Shown one piece after another: positions 22,639 through 33,594 of a DNA stretch of 64,000 nucleotides. This DNA comes from Galeruca laticollis (Eukaryota > Arthropoda > Insecta > Coleoptera > Chrysomelidae), in NCBI GenBank assembly GCA_963921935.1, contig OY998178.1, forward strand, positions 55,711,451 through 55,775,450. Direction: 5' to 3'. How positions within the stretch are numbered: position 1 is the stretch's first letter; each line of letters starts with the position of its first letter. The translations under genes and the position numbers were made by a program. The notes below the pieces were generated by a model. That model did no database searches, had not been told where the DNA came from, and saw nothing but the letters and a program-made list of their open reading frames with translations.

Positions 22639-23420
22639 TTTGAGATCTTTTATATTTGTGGACCGCACGACCGTCTCCACTAGAGTTCAGCCGCGAGCAT
22701 CTCAGACTGTCATCGTATTGTTATTTAGTCGATGTACGTCTACATAGGTTTGTAAATACTACGTTACACAATATCAAGCATTTTTTAAATTTCGCTGTAT
22801 AGAAAAGAGAAGACCTCATTACATTCTGTTTTGCAATGCCAAAAATAGCGGACTTTAAGAGGGCCAACGTGACTTCAGATGCTGAAGAAGTAAATGGTTT
22901 ATGTGGACCAATTCAACATTTTCCAGAATTTGTAGTGTTACGGTGTATGAAATACTATTTTGTGAACAATTGTATTGAAGAATAGAGGTTTTAGGTATTT
23001 TTAAAACACGATCGTCTATTTAATAGTTGTTACATTTGCGGCCAAGACTGCAATCTCCAAATGATGCTGCAGCAAATTTTTTGTTATTAAATTTTGTAAT
23101 TATTGTGCATTCTAATAACGTGGCGGTTGATTTATATGCTTTCAAGAATGCTGTCTTAATATTGGTGAAAATAATTTTTATAAATAAACGACATAACATG
23201 GCAAAATAATTTTTCATTAATTGTCACTTTTGTTATGACACACCTCAAATATTTATAGGAATATTTTTTTATCGAGGTTAATGGTCCATTACTCTTGTGT
23301 GACCAATTTTTACAATAACAATGGCTTTCTCCATGAAGAAAACGACATTTTAACTTGAATACGTTTTTTGCAGAGTTTGATGTATTTCGGAATAAAGCTG
23401 TAAACAGACGGACCACATTA
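22639..23420. other. Interval without a confirmed gene
   Basis: A 49-codon frame from ATG 22836 (starts MPKIADFKRANVTSDAEE) is the only item of coding-like composition; it may be the start of the lost internal region of the LTR element or chance. Confidence 0.35.
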
Positions 23421-23623
23421 GGCTGGATTTTCACTATATGTAACGTCACCGTCTGGTCGCTTCATCATCAGGTCGCCTCACCGACACTGCCAATGAAAAT
23501 ATTTTTATATTGCAAGTGAAGTAATGTGGACGTAACGGGGTAGTATGATACGTTCATTGCTTGCAATGTAAAAATATTTTCCTTGATGGTGCCGGTGACG
23601 TTACGTATAGTGGAATCGCGCCT
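23421..23623. mobile_element. Palindromic MITE with TTA flanks
   Basis: About 203 bp, nearly self-complementary along its length. ATTTTCACTATATGTAACGTCACC on the left pairs with the GGTGACGTTACGTATAGTGGAAT side on the right, and GAAAATATTTTTATATTGCAAG pairs with CTTGCAATGTAAAAATATTTTCC around the middle. TTA is present at both edges (23418-23420 and 23624-23626), consistent with a Harbinger-mobilised non-autonomous element. Its tips do not match the Harbinger 2 ends 50 bp away. Confidence 0.7.
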
Positions 23624-23959
23624 TTATGCGGTTGCACCATGCAGTCGCGTTATGGCAATTCACTGACTCTTAGAGAGCCCGTACACGAGCCATATGTTGC
23701 GGTCGGCCCAACCACAAAATTGCCGTCGCGTTCCGGCGAACTCAAGCCGCCCATAAGAAATACTGTACTATACGTACACGAGCGTTCACTGCAGTCGAAA
23801 CGGGCATATGCAGTCCACTTGCAGTAGATCTCCGCCGAGTGGTCGCTGCTGCTGCCGCCGTACACAAACCACAAACTTGTGGTCGTACGAACCGCGTTGC
23901 GCCGTCGTCTTCGACGTCATTTGAACCTCGACGAGTGCAGCAAGAGGACGTTTTGAAGT

Positions 23960-26143
23960 ATGGACAATATATTCGACACCGATACATTTATTAGTGAAAT
24001 TCAAAATTATCCATGCATATGGGATTATAAATGCGAATCCTACAGCAATAAAATCGAAAAAAATAATGCATGGGCTAGCATATGCGAGAAGTTTACAGCA
24101 AATTTTGGTGAGAAATCGATGAAGGATAAAAACGATATCGGTAAGTTTTTCATTTTTATTGTATATAATAAATGTTTACAAGATTTTGTATACTCGGATT
24201 TTCCTTATAAATTGGCCAATGAATATTTTTTTACGGCAGATAAAGTTAGATATTAAATGTAAATAAAAGTGATAGCACATTATAATTCAATTATTATCAT
24301 AATGCTTAACTATATAATGTCAAGTATACTATTTTATTTAGATTTAAATTTTACGTAACTGCCATTCGAGTTTTCCCTCATCACTTATAAAATATTCAGC
24401 AAATTGATCCCGAATAGAATTTAAATATCGCCCACCCTGGCGAATTTGGACAGTGTTTCCTTCTAAATCTTGCAAAGATTCCGGCAGTGTCAAAGTATCT
24501 TCAAATCGGTAACCATCTCTTTCACGAACGAAATTGTGAAGTATACAACAAGCTTTTACAATATCCGCGGCGAAATCAACACATACATTAATTGGTCTAT
24601 GAAAGATCCTCCATTTATTTGCAAGTATTCCAAACGAGCACTCAATATACCTCCTAGCACGGGAAAGACGATAGTTAAAAATTTTTTTAGTAATACTAAG
24701 GTTGTTTCCTCCGTATGGGCGCAATAAATTTTTAGATAGACCAAAAGCTTCATCACCAACAAATACATATGGCAATAAATTTTCTCCGTCCTGGATTCGT
24801 CGGCCACATGGAATATTAAGTGTGTTTTGCTGTAGATTTTTGTAGAAAGCGCTTTCTTCGAAAATAGATGCATCGCAGTGTCTACCATAGGAGCCTATAT
24901 CCACGAATGTAAACATATAATTCGAGTCACAAATAGCTAGTAAAATAAAAGAAAAATATTTTTTGTAATTGAAGTATAAAGAGCCGCTGCCTGTTGGCTT
25001 GATAATTCTGATGTGCTTTCCATCTATGGCACCAATGCAGTTAGGGAAGTTTGCTCGTGTTTCAAATTCGTTTGCAATGCTTAGCCATTTTTCTTCCGTG
25101 GGCTGCGGTATGCACATCTCTTTTAAATTTATCCAAATTTGTTGACAAACATCTCGAACTATTTTACCTATTGTTGTAGATCCACATCTGTATGAATACT
25201 CCATGTCGACAAATGAACATCCAGTTGCCAAATACCTAAAACAAGAAAAAACTGTCATTTGACAAAATATTCTAGTTTATTCTGTAACCACTTCGATTTT
25301 GTTTTTAGTATTACTAAGGTTATATTTTTTTTTCAGCCAAGACATTACAACGTAAGTGGAAGACGTTAAGGGATGGTTTTAACAGAGAAGTGAAAAAAAA
25401 CAATTCAACAAAGAGTGGTTCCGCAGCATCCAGTAAGAGGCAGTATGTATTTTTCCATCAACTGTCTTTTCTACTACCATTAGCAGAAGCCAGGGCCCAG
25501 ACATCGAACAGCTTAACGGATACATATTCTCAAATTAATGATGACGAAGAAAATAGTGAACCACCAAAAAGTTCTCCGCAAAAAAGAAAAAGAAAGTCAG
25601 TCCAGTCTTCAGAAGATAAACTTATAGACACATTGTCTCAGCGCGTTGAAAAAAGAATTAATACAAACATTGATGATTGTGATGATGATAAATATTTTCC
25701 ACAAGGATTTGACAAACATTTCAGAAGGTTTTAAATTGGAGGCGAAAGCTGAAATAATTGGCATGCTGAAGAAATTTAGGGCAATGTCCTCTCCGAGTAC
25801 TACTCAATTCAGTATGACAAACATGATTCGAAACCCATACAGCCAGCACACGAACCAGCCACTTTACAACACAAACCAGTTGCAGTTTCATCCAATAAAT
25901 CACGATATCAATTCAGACACACCTTCTACCTCCGGTCAATTTCAACGCTATAATTTTCAAACAGTTCCTCCTAGCAGTATTGGTGCTCCCCCTCCATCAA
26001 CATCCGGACAATTTCAGCGCAATAATTATGAAACACTTCCTCCTACCACCATTACTACTCCGCTAATGTCTCCACATGATTCAACGTTGGATTCGATGGA
26101 TTCTGTACGTACAAATTCATCGTTTGAAGATGTATTTACATAA
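23960..26143 (+). pseudogene. Harbinger 2 MADF-BESS protein with a frameshift
   Basis: Exon 1 is 23960-24140 and exon 2 starts at 25337 (donor GTAAGT, acceptor TTTTTTTTCAG); the join reads DI-A-KTLQRKW in frame. The MADF domain is clear: FISEIQNYPCIWD, AWASICEKF, then RKWKTLRDGFNREV. The frame then runs through a lysine-rich stretch to DDDKYF and stops at 25734. The BESS-type motif continues in the +1 frame as SEGFKLEAKAEIIGMLKKF (25700-25780) and on to 26143, with a twice-repeated STSGQFQR...PP unit. A one-base indel between about 25690 and 25722 explains this; an intron is less likely. Intron 1 contains the second transposase exon. Role as for the Harbinger 1 partner. Confidence 0.82.
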
Positions 26144-26616
26144 ACATTGTAGTAACAAAAACTCAATAAAATGTGTATCCACCAACATTATTTCATTAGT
26201 TCAGTAAAATAAACAATTTTGGGCTTACCTAACTATTGATTACATAATTGAATTTATCAAATTACTCACCTCAAAGTAATTGCAAGTATTTCTTCAGCTG
26301 GAATACTTTTTCTCATATTGGTGTCACAACGTTCAATTTTTGATTTCAAAATTCTAAGTAATTCATCAAATGAACAAATTGACATTCTAAAATAATTATA
26401 AAATTTTTTGTCGTCCTGCCTGAGTTTGCCAAATAAATTATAAAAGTTTCCTTCCCGTCGTCGCGTAACCAAAAGTGGATGTATCCAAAGCGATCGTGCC
26501 TTCCTACGTCTTCTTCTTCTCCTCCTCAACATAAGAAGTAGTAGAGCTTCTTCTTCGAAATCCATATCAACTCTGGCAGTACAATCAATGATTCCACAAA
26601 ATATTGGACTAAACAA
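24344..26616 (-). CDS. Harbinger 2 DDE transposase (2 exons)
   Basis: Exon 1 is 26616-26270 and exon 2 is 25235-24344; donor GTGAGT, acceptor TTGTTTTAG, in frame (1239 nt, 412 residues from the first ATG). The more likely start is the internal ATG at 26565 (MDFEEEALLLL), leaving about 395 residues like the first element. The join makes AITLR-YLATG. Catalytic elements are GAIDGKHI, VDIGSYGRHCD, VGDEAFG and RARRYIECSFGIL, and no stop interrupts them. Exon 1 has the WIHPLL segment after an arginine run that may act in nuclear import. The intron holds all of the second MADF exon. Confidence 0.87.
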
Positions 26617-26788
26617 CGTTCCCCTGTGATGTGGTCAGGTTGCAGTCGCTTCAACTGCACGTGCGGTTCATATGACCGCAAGTCGACCACAAAAATGCTG
26701 CTGGGTCAACTGCGAGGTGCAGTTGACGCGACCACAATTTTGTAGTTGCCTCAACTGCAAATATGTGGTCCATGTACGGCCGCCCTTA

Positions 26789-27300
26789 TTGAATGAAATA
26801 AAAAGCGTCAACGTGAACTCAACACTGGCAACCACAGCTAACTTGCTGTTCGGCTCAGCTTGCGGTCCAAGTACGGCCGAATATAAACATATGTACATGA
26901 AATGCAAGTTGCAGTCGTCACTATCGGGCAGTTTTTAAAGTTTTCAGTCGGTTCGTTTTCAGTCAGTTCGCTGAATAAAGTTGTAGTACGTTATTTCAAA
27001 ACAAACATTCTTTATTTTTGTCTCAATTCCAAAATAGGATGAACCCAAAATCTTCGACTTTTTCTACGTCTTTTTTTACGTAGCAAAGTCTATCACTACA
27101 CTACATCATTTCATTCAGTACATGCCACATGCAGTCGCTTACGACAAAAGTACAGTTCTGCAAACTGCAGATGCTGTCAATGCGGACTGCACATTCGCTG
27201 CCTTCACTTGATGTGAACTCAAGCAGCAGGTATGAGGTCGACAGCAACCGCATAATACAGTCCATCTATTTTCAGCCTAACGAATTGTCTGCTACATGCG
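26789..27300 (-). mobile_element. Remains of a third Harbinger-type element
   Basis: Minus strand 27082-27011 encodes RKKRRRKSRRFWVHPILEL and a stop, the exon-1 signature of PIF transposases (compare YWVHDIF and LWIHPLL in the other two). The flanks are full of GCAGTCG, CGGTCC, ACTGCA and similar words resembling Harbinger 2 ends. No DDE exon remains. Exact ends were not found. Confidence 0.5.
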
Positions 27301-27869
27301 AATTCTGATCTAAAGGTCTTTCACTATAAAAATTGATCATAAGGCGTGTATGAGGTCTTATTTGAACTACGTTGACAGACTTTTAGTCCAATAAAATTAA
27401 TATTCAAATTCAAATAGCATAGATACCAAATGACATTCTTGATGCTATTATTTATAAATTCCAACCTCTTACACCAATGTAGATGCGGTTCTCTACATCG
27501 TATTCGGAAATGCACTAGGGAAAAATGTATGTCTGATACAGAGGGGGTGAACGAAAACTGATTTTGGGTGCATAAAGTGTATCTTGACGTGCATCGATTT
27601 TCCATAATTTTATAGAACATCCAAAAATTGAACAGAAGTTGTAAACATTTGCGAAGCTTTGGGGGTCGGAGAATCCGAATCTGGCACTGGATAATATGCC
27701 CGATGGCCCTGGCTCCCCCCAAGGCAGGGTTGGGGGGGGAAGGAGGGGCATAGGAAGGTATCGTATGACACAGTAATAGATTATTCCTAATAAAAATGTT
27801 ACGCCTGCCATCATCGTCTGGACTCATGTTCACATCGCCACACTCGTGTGTATGAATTTACAGAGATTA

Positions 27870-28130
27870 GACAATCAGGTTGTCGGCAACGGATGTAATA
27901 GAACAAAAATTAAATTGAGTTACGTGGGACATACTGGAAGGGACGAATCAAATCGGTATCACAGAAGAATACTTACTTGTAGACCCTACAGTTTTAAAAG
28001 AGGCACAGGAAGGCCGCCAATGCGGTGATTCGATGATATAAAATGAACAGTGGATTTAACTGGATGCATGAAGCCATAAATCGCCAAAAGTGGAGATCGG
28101 AATTAGGAGAGGCGTATATCCATAGATGAA
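27870..28130 (+). pseudogene. LINE 3' coding end
   Basis: Plus-strand frames encode KLSYVGHTGRDESNRYHRRI, then GTGRPPMR, FDDIK and, in another frame, GWMHEAINRQKWRSELGEAY. This is the C-terminal zinc-binding-free tail of RTE/R-type LINE proteins (normally R-W-x-G-H ... R-G-R-P-P-x-R-W-x-D-D-I). Tryptophans are replaced by stops at two places. 5'-truncated and inactive. Confidence 0.65.
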
Positions 28131-28543
28131 TTTAACACACTACGAAAGAACAAAACAAGAAATTCATGTGTTTCAGAAATAATCCTTTTCTATCATTGAA
28201 TAATTATCTTTGCATCTTAATCTATGAGACAAACTACTACCATGTAAATCAATCACTCTATTCTATATCAATACAATTTCCATCATCGGTATTGCCATCT
28301 CCATAACATCATCACTATTATCCTCTATATTCCGGAATTCCGGATTGGAATAGTTGGTCCCAAAACAATTGGTACAGGTAAATGTGCATCATACTCCATC
28401 CTGTCTGCATCCGTATAAATGATCACAGTCCGCAGCTGGAGTGCAGCTACACTTGATCATTTCCATTATATTTGGAGGCAATGTATTTTGTGCCCCACTG
28501 TAATGCTGCTTTATCCCGTCGACTGTGGGAATCAAATTAGCAA

Positions 28544-28733
28544 AGTCGATCGAGTTTTTTCTAATTCAATATTCTGCCAAATGCATACTGCAATATTATC
28601 CGGGATAGTAGTTGTTTTTCTCTTCGAAGAACATTCAGGCTAATATGTCGAAATTATTGAGATTTCGACTAAAATGTAGGTGCAGTAGAAAACCGAAATT
28701 TTCTCGTATTTTTTGAAATTTTAATTCATTTTA
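28544..28733 (+). repeat. Direct repeat, copy 1
   Basis: Shares AGTCGATCGA, TAATTCAATATTCTGC, TTGTTTTTCTCTTCGAAGAA, CAGGCTAATATGTCG and ATTCATTTTA in order with 29007-29211, 463 bp downstream. Could be LTR-like or a tandem duplication. Confidence 0.7.
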
Positions 28734-29006
28734 TTTCATACGACTCATACGGTCGAATAATTATCTGAGGTGGTGGTTCGCAATTGAAAGTGAAGATGGC
28801 ACCAGCTGACTACCTCTCGCAAGTGTGTAAACACACGAGCCAGATAGAGGTTGTCGGAGGACGGAATATTCAGGTCATATTAGAGACTCTGAACTAGAAG
28901 GCATTACGGCACTCTTGAAGAGACCCATGAAGGTCGGAACGGGTCAGTATACTATGCCCTTCTCCTTGCGGTTGCGAATCACCACAGGTGTCAGTGACGA
29001 CAAAAG

Positions 29007-29211
29007 AGTCGATCGACGTCACGTTCTTCGAAGGGGATGTAATTCAATATTCTGCGTGGTATTAGCCAGGAAAGCAATTGTTTTTCTCTTCGAAGAACGG
29101 TCAGGCTAATATGTCGAAATTATTGAAATTTCAACGTAGGTGCAGTAGAAAACTGAAATTTATTTTTAATATAGACACACCTCGTAGTTTATGAAATTTC
29201 AATTCATTTTA
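29007..29211 (+). repeat. Direct repeat, copy 2
   Basis: Second copy of the repeat at 28544-28733, with a ~25-bp extra segment near its 3' end. The 273 bp between copies are of higher GC and contain no gene I recognise. Confidence 0.7.
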
Positions 29212-29777
29212 TATACATATATATATATAAATCACTAAAAATATCATTTGTTTCTATAAAAATATGCGCACTATTTCTATTCTTTTATATTATTCGTCTT
29301 GCATTTATATCAAATTCCTTTGTCGGTATATTGAATCAAGGTTTATTTTTTTTATCAAAAACGTCCAGCTATGAAGTTATATTTTTATATACCTATCCAA
29401 CTAAATCTCATCAAATGGATTTCATTATATTGAATAATTCATTCGATTTCATTACTAAATACGTTACTTCAATCAATATTTGAACTTTGTTGATTAAACT
29501 GAGGGCATCAGTGTTAATAATTGATAGTTCTTGGTGTCAACATCATAGGCGCACTCATATCTATTTTATTTAGGATTGATGCCAAATGATTACGAAATTC
29601 GTGCTAAAATTGAACTGAAAATTATGCCAAAATATTCTCAGCAAACGTCAAAAAGATTCTTGACAATAAAATCTTTTCGGTGAACATAATAAAGAACAGT
29701 GCTGGTTTTAGCACTACCAGCACAGGATATAATGAAGTAACAATTAATCAAAAGAAGTAACAATTTATTAAAAAAAA

Positions 29778-30089
29778 CTAATCCAATTTCACTTTTCTTT
29801 TCTTTCTATGGGCGAACTTTTTTATCAAGTTATCACAGTCGATGTTTTTAGCTATTTCAATTTCTATTGACAAAATTGCCAAGTTTGCCAATCTAGATTG
29901 AGATATTGTCGATCGAATTATTGTTGTGGCTCTAAACACAGTGGCGCTCTCAAAATCTATATTTCTATATTCTTCTAAGAAAGCACAGTTTTTTTCTAAC
30001 ATTTCTGTGCATATATCGAGATCCATGTCTGTTGATTGGAGACATTTACTAACGACATTAATTTGAGAATATGTTATACCAACCAACAA
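29778..30089 (-). pseudogene. hAT-type transposase relic, internally deleted
   Basis: A 103-codon minus-strand frame. Its first half (INVVSKCLQSTDMDLDICTE) resembles the region before the catalytic core of ZMYM/TTF-type hAT proteins. Its second half (RSTISQSRLANLAILSIEIE, then CDNLIKKFAHRKKRKVKL) resembles the C-terminal dimerisation domain. The two are fused directly, so several hundred residues of core are deleted. Terminal repeats were not identified. Confidence 0.55.
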
Positions 30090-30231
30090 ATGAAATTATA
30101 AATATAATCTTTCAACTGTTTGGCTAAAGTAGTAATCTCGTGAGAGACTTGAATATCATTTTTGTCTACGCCCTATCTTTAAAGTACCATAACGGTAACT
30201 TTATTTCATGCTTTCTATAAGATAACACAAT

Positions 30232-30308
30232 GAAACTTGGCTGGGCATCGACGATGGACTTCTAAGATACTTGGCTGGGCATTGAGGATGAACTTTCATG
30301 AAACTTGG
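30232..30308 (-). repeat. Short tandem motif shared with the Penelope-arm insertion
   Basis: GAAACTTGGCTGGGCATCGA is followed by a second, diverged unit (ACTTGGCTGGGCATTGAGG). The same units occur on the opposite strand at 4510-4580. Confidence 0.6.
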
Positions 30309-30406
30309 AATACATATAATTGTAATTTACCAAAGGAGCTTAATTAAAATATCCCAAATTTCTATTTGCATTTTATTTTTTTATATAGGGCTGTAGAAAA
30401 AATGAT

Positions 30407-30507
30407 GTATGCAACATGTGCATGAAGTGTCTTTTTTTCACTCATGGAACTGCCGGTCAACTTTTTCGATTCGTGAAAAAAAGTACCACTATGCACTTGT
30501 TGCATAA
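30407..30507. repeat. Fold-back repeat (~100 bp)
   Basis: Left half TGTATGCAACATGTGCAT...TCTTTTTTTCAC pairs with GTGAAAAAAAGT...ATGCACTTGTTGCATA on the right, with ~35 bp between arms. A small MITE or hairpin remnant. Confidence 0.6.
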
Positions 30508-31661
30508 ATTACTATTCTGAGTTTCAATAGCCAAAGTAACTAAAACGCCATAGATGACAATAATTTGATAACAGACTGCTTCAACGCTGCTTATTCTTGC
30601 TTCCCAACGTGCGTCACTAAGCTCTTTCATAGTAAATCATGTGATCGGTTAGAATTTTCCATACATGAACAGATACTGGAAACAATGTAAACAACCTCTG
30701 GAGTACTCAAAATAAAGTGACTGATATTACAGATGACTTAGCGGTATCGCATATTAGCTGACAGCTACAGGGTACGTGAAGAGCTAATGTGTTTATGTTA
30801 AGAACTGTCCTTTGCATTCCAACATTTTTATTTTCTTGTTCTCCCATTGTCATAACCCTGACCCCTACAGTTGTTCAATTCCAGTTTGAAGTAACTGTTT
30901 TAAATGTACGCACCGATGTAATGAATGAGAAGAACCTGAGTGTGTTCCTCTTTGTCAAAAATAACACCAACTCATGTTTATCTGTGATCTGAGAAACCCG
31001 GTAAAATGAGTTACAGTGCTTTAATCGATCGGATTAAACACGCTGTTCGATTTTAGTGTTGACAGAATATAAATATTTTGCAAAATATAGGGAATTTACT
31101 AATAAGTACGGTAAGTCCAATCGCGCACTTTCCGAACGCCTCTAGTGCTAAGGAATAGACAATATATTCTTCTTCTACGACTATTGTAGAATTTCTATAT
31201 TCCGACATAGTTTTTGACTATGGAATAGCTTCATTCTAGCACTAGTGCAAGAATATTCATTCTCGACCTTGTTATTTGAATGAATACTTGTGGCGCCCTC
31301 TCAATATCACGGTTCATTTGACAGACAGAGAAAATAGGAGTGTTCCGTTTTGTACACCTGCTGCACTGCGCAGAGTAGAAGTAGTTCAGAAATACCAAAA
31401 TGCTTAAAAAATCCTCTAAACTCATCGTAAAATGACTAATATGGTCGTTGAATATCCATTGTTAGAGCCAGAAGTGTACTTCATAACTTTTTTTAATAAA
31501 GAAAGAAGAAAATACACAATCTATTAGCAACAATTGTCAACTGTCAAAATTGTCTAATTTGTTAAATTTTAAATTCAAATTCATATTACTTCATAAAAAG
31601 TAAGTAAATTCATATAAATTTATTCAAATAATAGCTATTACATGGCTTCATTCCTTTTTAG

Positions 31662-33365
31662 GATAAAGAGGATTTGTCAAAATATGACAGGTTACGAGCA
31701 TTTTTAAAAAGACAATCTGAGGGATATTGAGCGAAAAAATCAAAAATATTAACTGGAGAAGTTAACTGTTTTATAAACAATGCGCCTGATGATAAATACC
31801 TCGCTACAAAGGTAAATACATTATTAGCTTAAGTCTAAATAAAGTTATAAATAATACATATTTATTAAATAAACCCTAGATTCGTCTTTCCATTATTAGA
31901 TAATTTATATTCCCAGAACATCTAGCATTATTATACAGTTAAATTATTAGGAGCTATAAGAAATAAACTTGTTCAGATTGTGACTAACAACCGACTGAAG
32001 CCTTTCTCTCTTTATTAATTTTTTTTCGAATTGCCAATTCTAGCCTAGTTTAAATTAAAACTGTCAGATTAATTTTTAAATGGACATTTTTAATTATTTC
32101 GAGGAACTCGACGACCCAGAGATACAATAATTGTAGATTCTGTAAACCCAGAACGTGACGCATATACAGTGACAGGACGTATTGACCTCATTTAAAGATG
32201 GAATAAGGGAGAATTCTTACACCGTTTTCGATACAATTACAAAAAAAATTAAAAATATTTATATAAAATATGGAATGGGGATTTCAGTACTGTCAAGCAA
32301 GCGACAGCAAACCTATAATTCTATTTTGCTACCTACAAGGCGACCGCAAACATAATAATGGTTTATCCTTTTCTATCATATACACATTGTGCATCAAACT
32401 ATCTTTCTCTACACATATTATGAAGTCAGTTATTGTAATTTCATTGCAGCCAACGTTAAAATAGTTATTTTTGCTGTGTTAATTCAACTAATGATAAATC
32501 AATGGTTAAAGTCAGTTTGAAAGACATTTTACACTTCTATTGTTGAATAAGACCTCCTGATAAATTTACTTTCCTGTCATTTCATTCTCACTTGAAAAAG
32601 CGGGGCCTAACATTCACAATCTAGTATAATATTAATTTTTTCAGGTCGCTATGATTATTGGAATTATGAGAGCCTGTAGAAAAAATGGACTCTACTCAAT
32701 AAAAATACAGGATATTGAAGATTTGAGTTCTGCAGTAGTTATTAGTGTTCCGGATAAAAAAACCAAAATCCGAAGATAATTCACGATTATCAGAAAGTTT
32801 TATCACTTATTCAAAAAATATGTTTCTTTAAGACCTCCAGATATTGTGACAAACAACTTTTTTTATTAATTTTCAAAAAGGACGCTGCACAAAACAAGTT
32901 ATGAGCATAAATAAACTTGGGAATAAGCCTAGACAAGTAGCACAATTTCTAAATTTATCTGAATCAAAATTATACACAGGACATTGTTTTCGCAGAACCT
33001 CAGTAACAATGCTTGTGGATTCTGGGGCAAACATAGAAACCTTAAAACGGCACGGGGGCTGGAAATCCACAGAAGTTGCAAAAGGATATATAGATAACTC
33101 CTTACAGAACCGCCTAAATGTATCGACAAGCATAATGTCGCAAATTTATGAAAACCAAGAGCTAACAGTCAGCGAAACTAATTTTAAAGAACAAAATATG
33201 CCTAATTCACATATGGGGCCTTCTCGTTCCAACCAGCAGCAACAAAATATATTTGCCTCATTGCGCACCAAAAATATAAGTGATTCACCTAAACAAGTCA
33301 CATTTAAAAATTGTACAGTTACTGGCGTAACTATATATAACACTAGTCCAGACAAGGAAAACTAA
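31662..33365 (+). pseudogene. Crypton-like tyrosine recombinase, intron-containing, degraded
   Basis: Two exons can be followed: 31662-31811 (acceptor TTTTTAG before it) and 32645-33365 (intron GTAAAT...TTTTTTCAG). The join reads YLATK-VAMIIGIMRACRK. Tyrosine recombinases break and rejoin DNA through a tyrosine. Visible active-site parts are the Arg in MRACRK, the H-x-x-R in GHCFRR, HGGW and the nucleophile in AKGYID. TGHCFRRTSVTMLVDSG and LKRHGGWKSTEVAKGY are typical of insect Crypton-like proteins. Damage: a TGA in the first exon, a stop near 32777, and two frame changes between 32777 and 32880. The last part (from about 32870) is open to 33365. An upstream first exon was not found. Confidence 0.72.
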
Positions 33366-33461
33366 GAAACTAATATAAGCGGATATTTTCAATTTTCAAT
33401 TAGTAATAAAGATATATTTGTTCGTTTGTCATTTGTTTTTTATTTGATAGTCGTAGAAAAA

Positions 33462-33594
33462 GTATAGTCTAAAACACGGGTGGAATTCCAAATTCTACAC
33501 TCGTAGAACCGTTTCCCTCGCCTACGGCTCGGGAAACAAATCCGTCTACTCGTGTAGAGTTTTGCTTATTCCACCCTTGTTATAGAATATACTA
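33462..33594. repeat. Fold-back MITE-like repeat
   Basis: A palindrome centred near 33525: TATAGTCT...GGGTGGAATTCC...CTACACTCGTAG...GTTTCCC pairs with GGGAAAC...CTACTCGTGTAG...ATTCCACCC...AGAATATA. It lies about 100 bp past the recombinase stop and may be its 3' boundary or an independent insertion. Confidence 0.65.

Larger units (their letters stand above)
23673..26785. mobile_element. Second PIF/Harbinger element, 3113 bp, TTA target duplication
   Basis: TTA at 23670-23672 and 26786-26788. The inverted ends begin GAGAGCCCGTAC (left) and GGGCGGCCGTAC (right, reversed) and continue with moderate similarity through CAACCACAAAATTG/CAACTACAAAATTG. The subterminal parts are rich in GGTCG, GCAGTTG and GTGGTC words. 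The two internal genes are arranged exactly as in the first element. The ends are more diverged than in Harbinger 1 and the sequences differ throughout, so this is a separate, older lineage. Confidence 0.87.

Noticed and set aside
26668..26938. Cys-rich short frames in the Harbinger 2 right end
   Set aside because: They are translations of the terminal repeat words and its flank.
27324..27833. 169-codon minus-strand frame with a proline-rich patch
   Set aside because: The patch comes from a C/G homopolymer-rich repeat (27700-27740); no domain, and overlapping frames are equally long.
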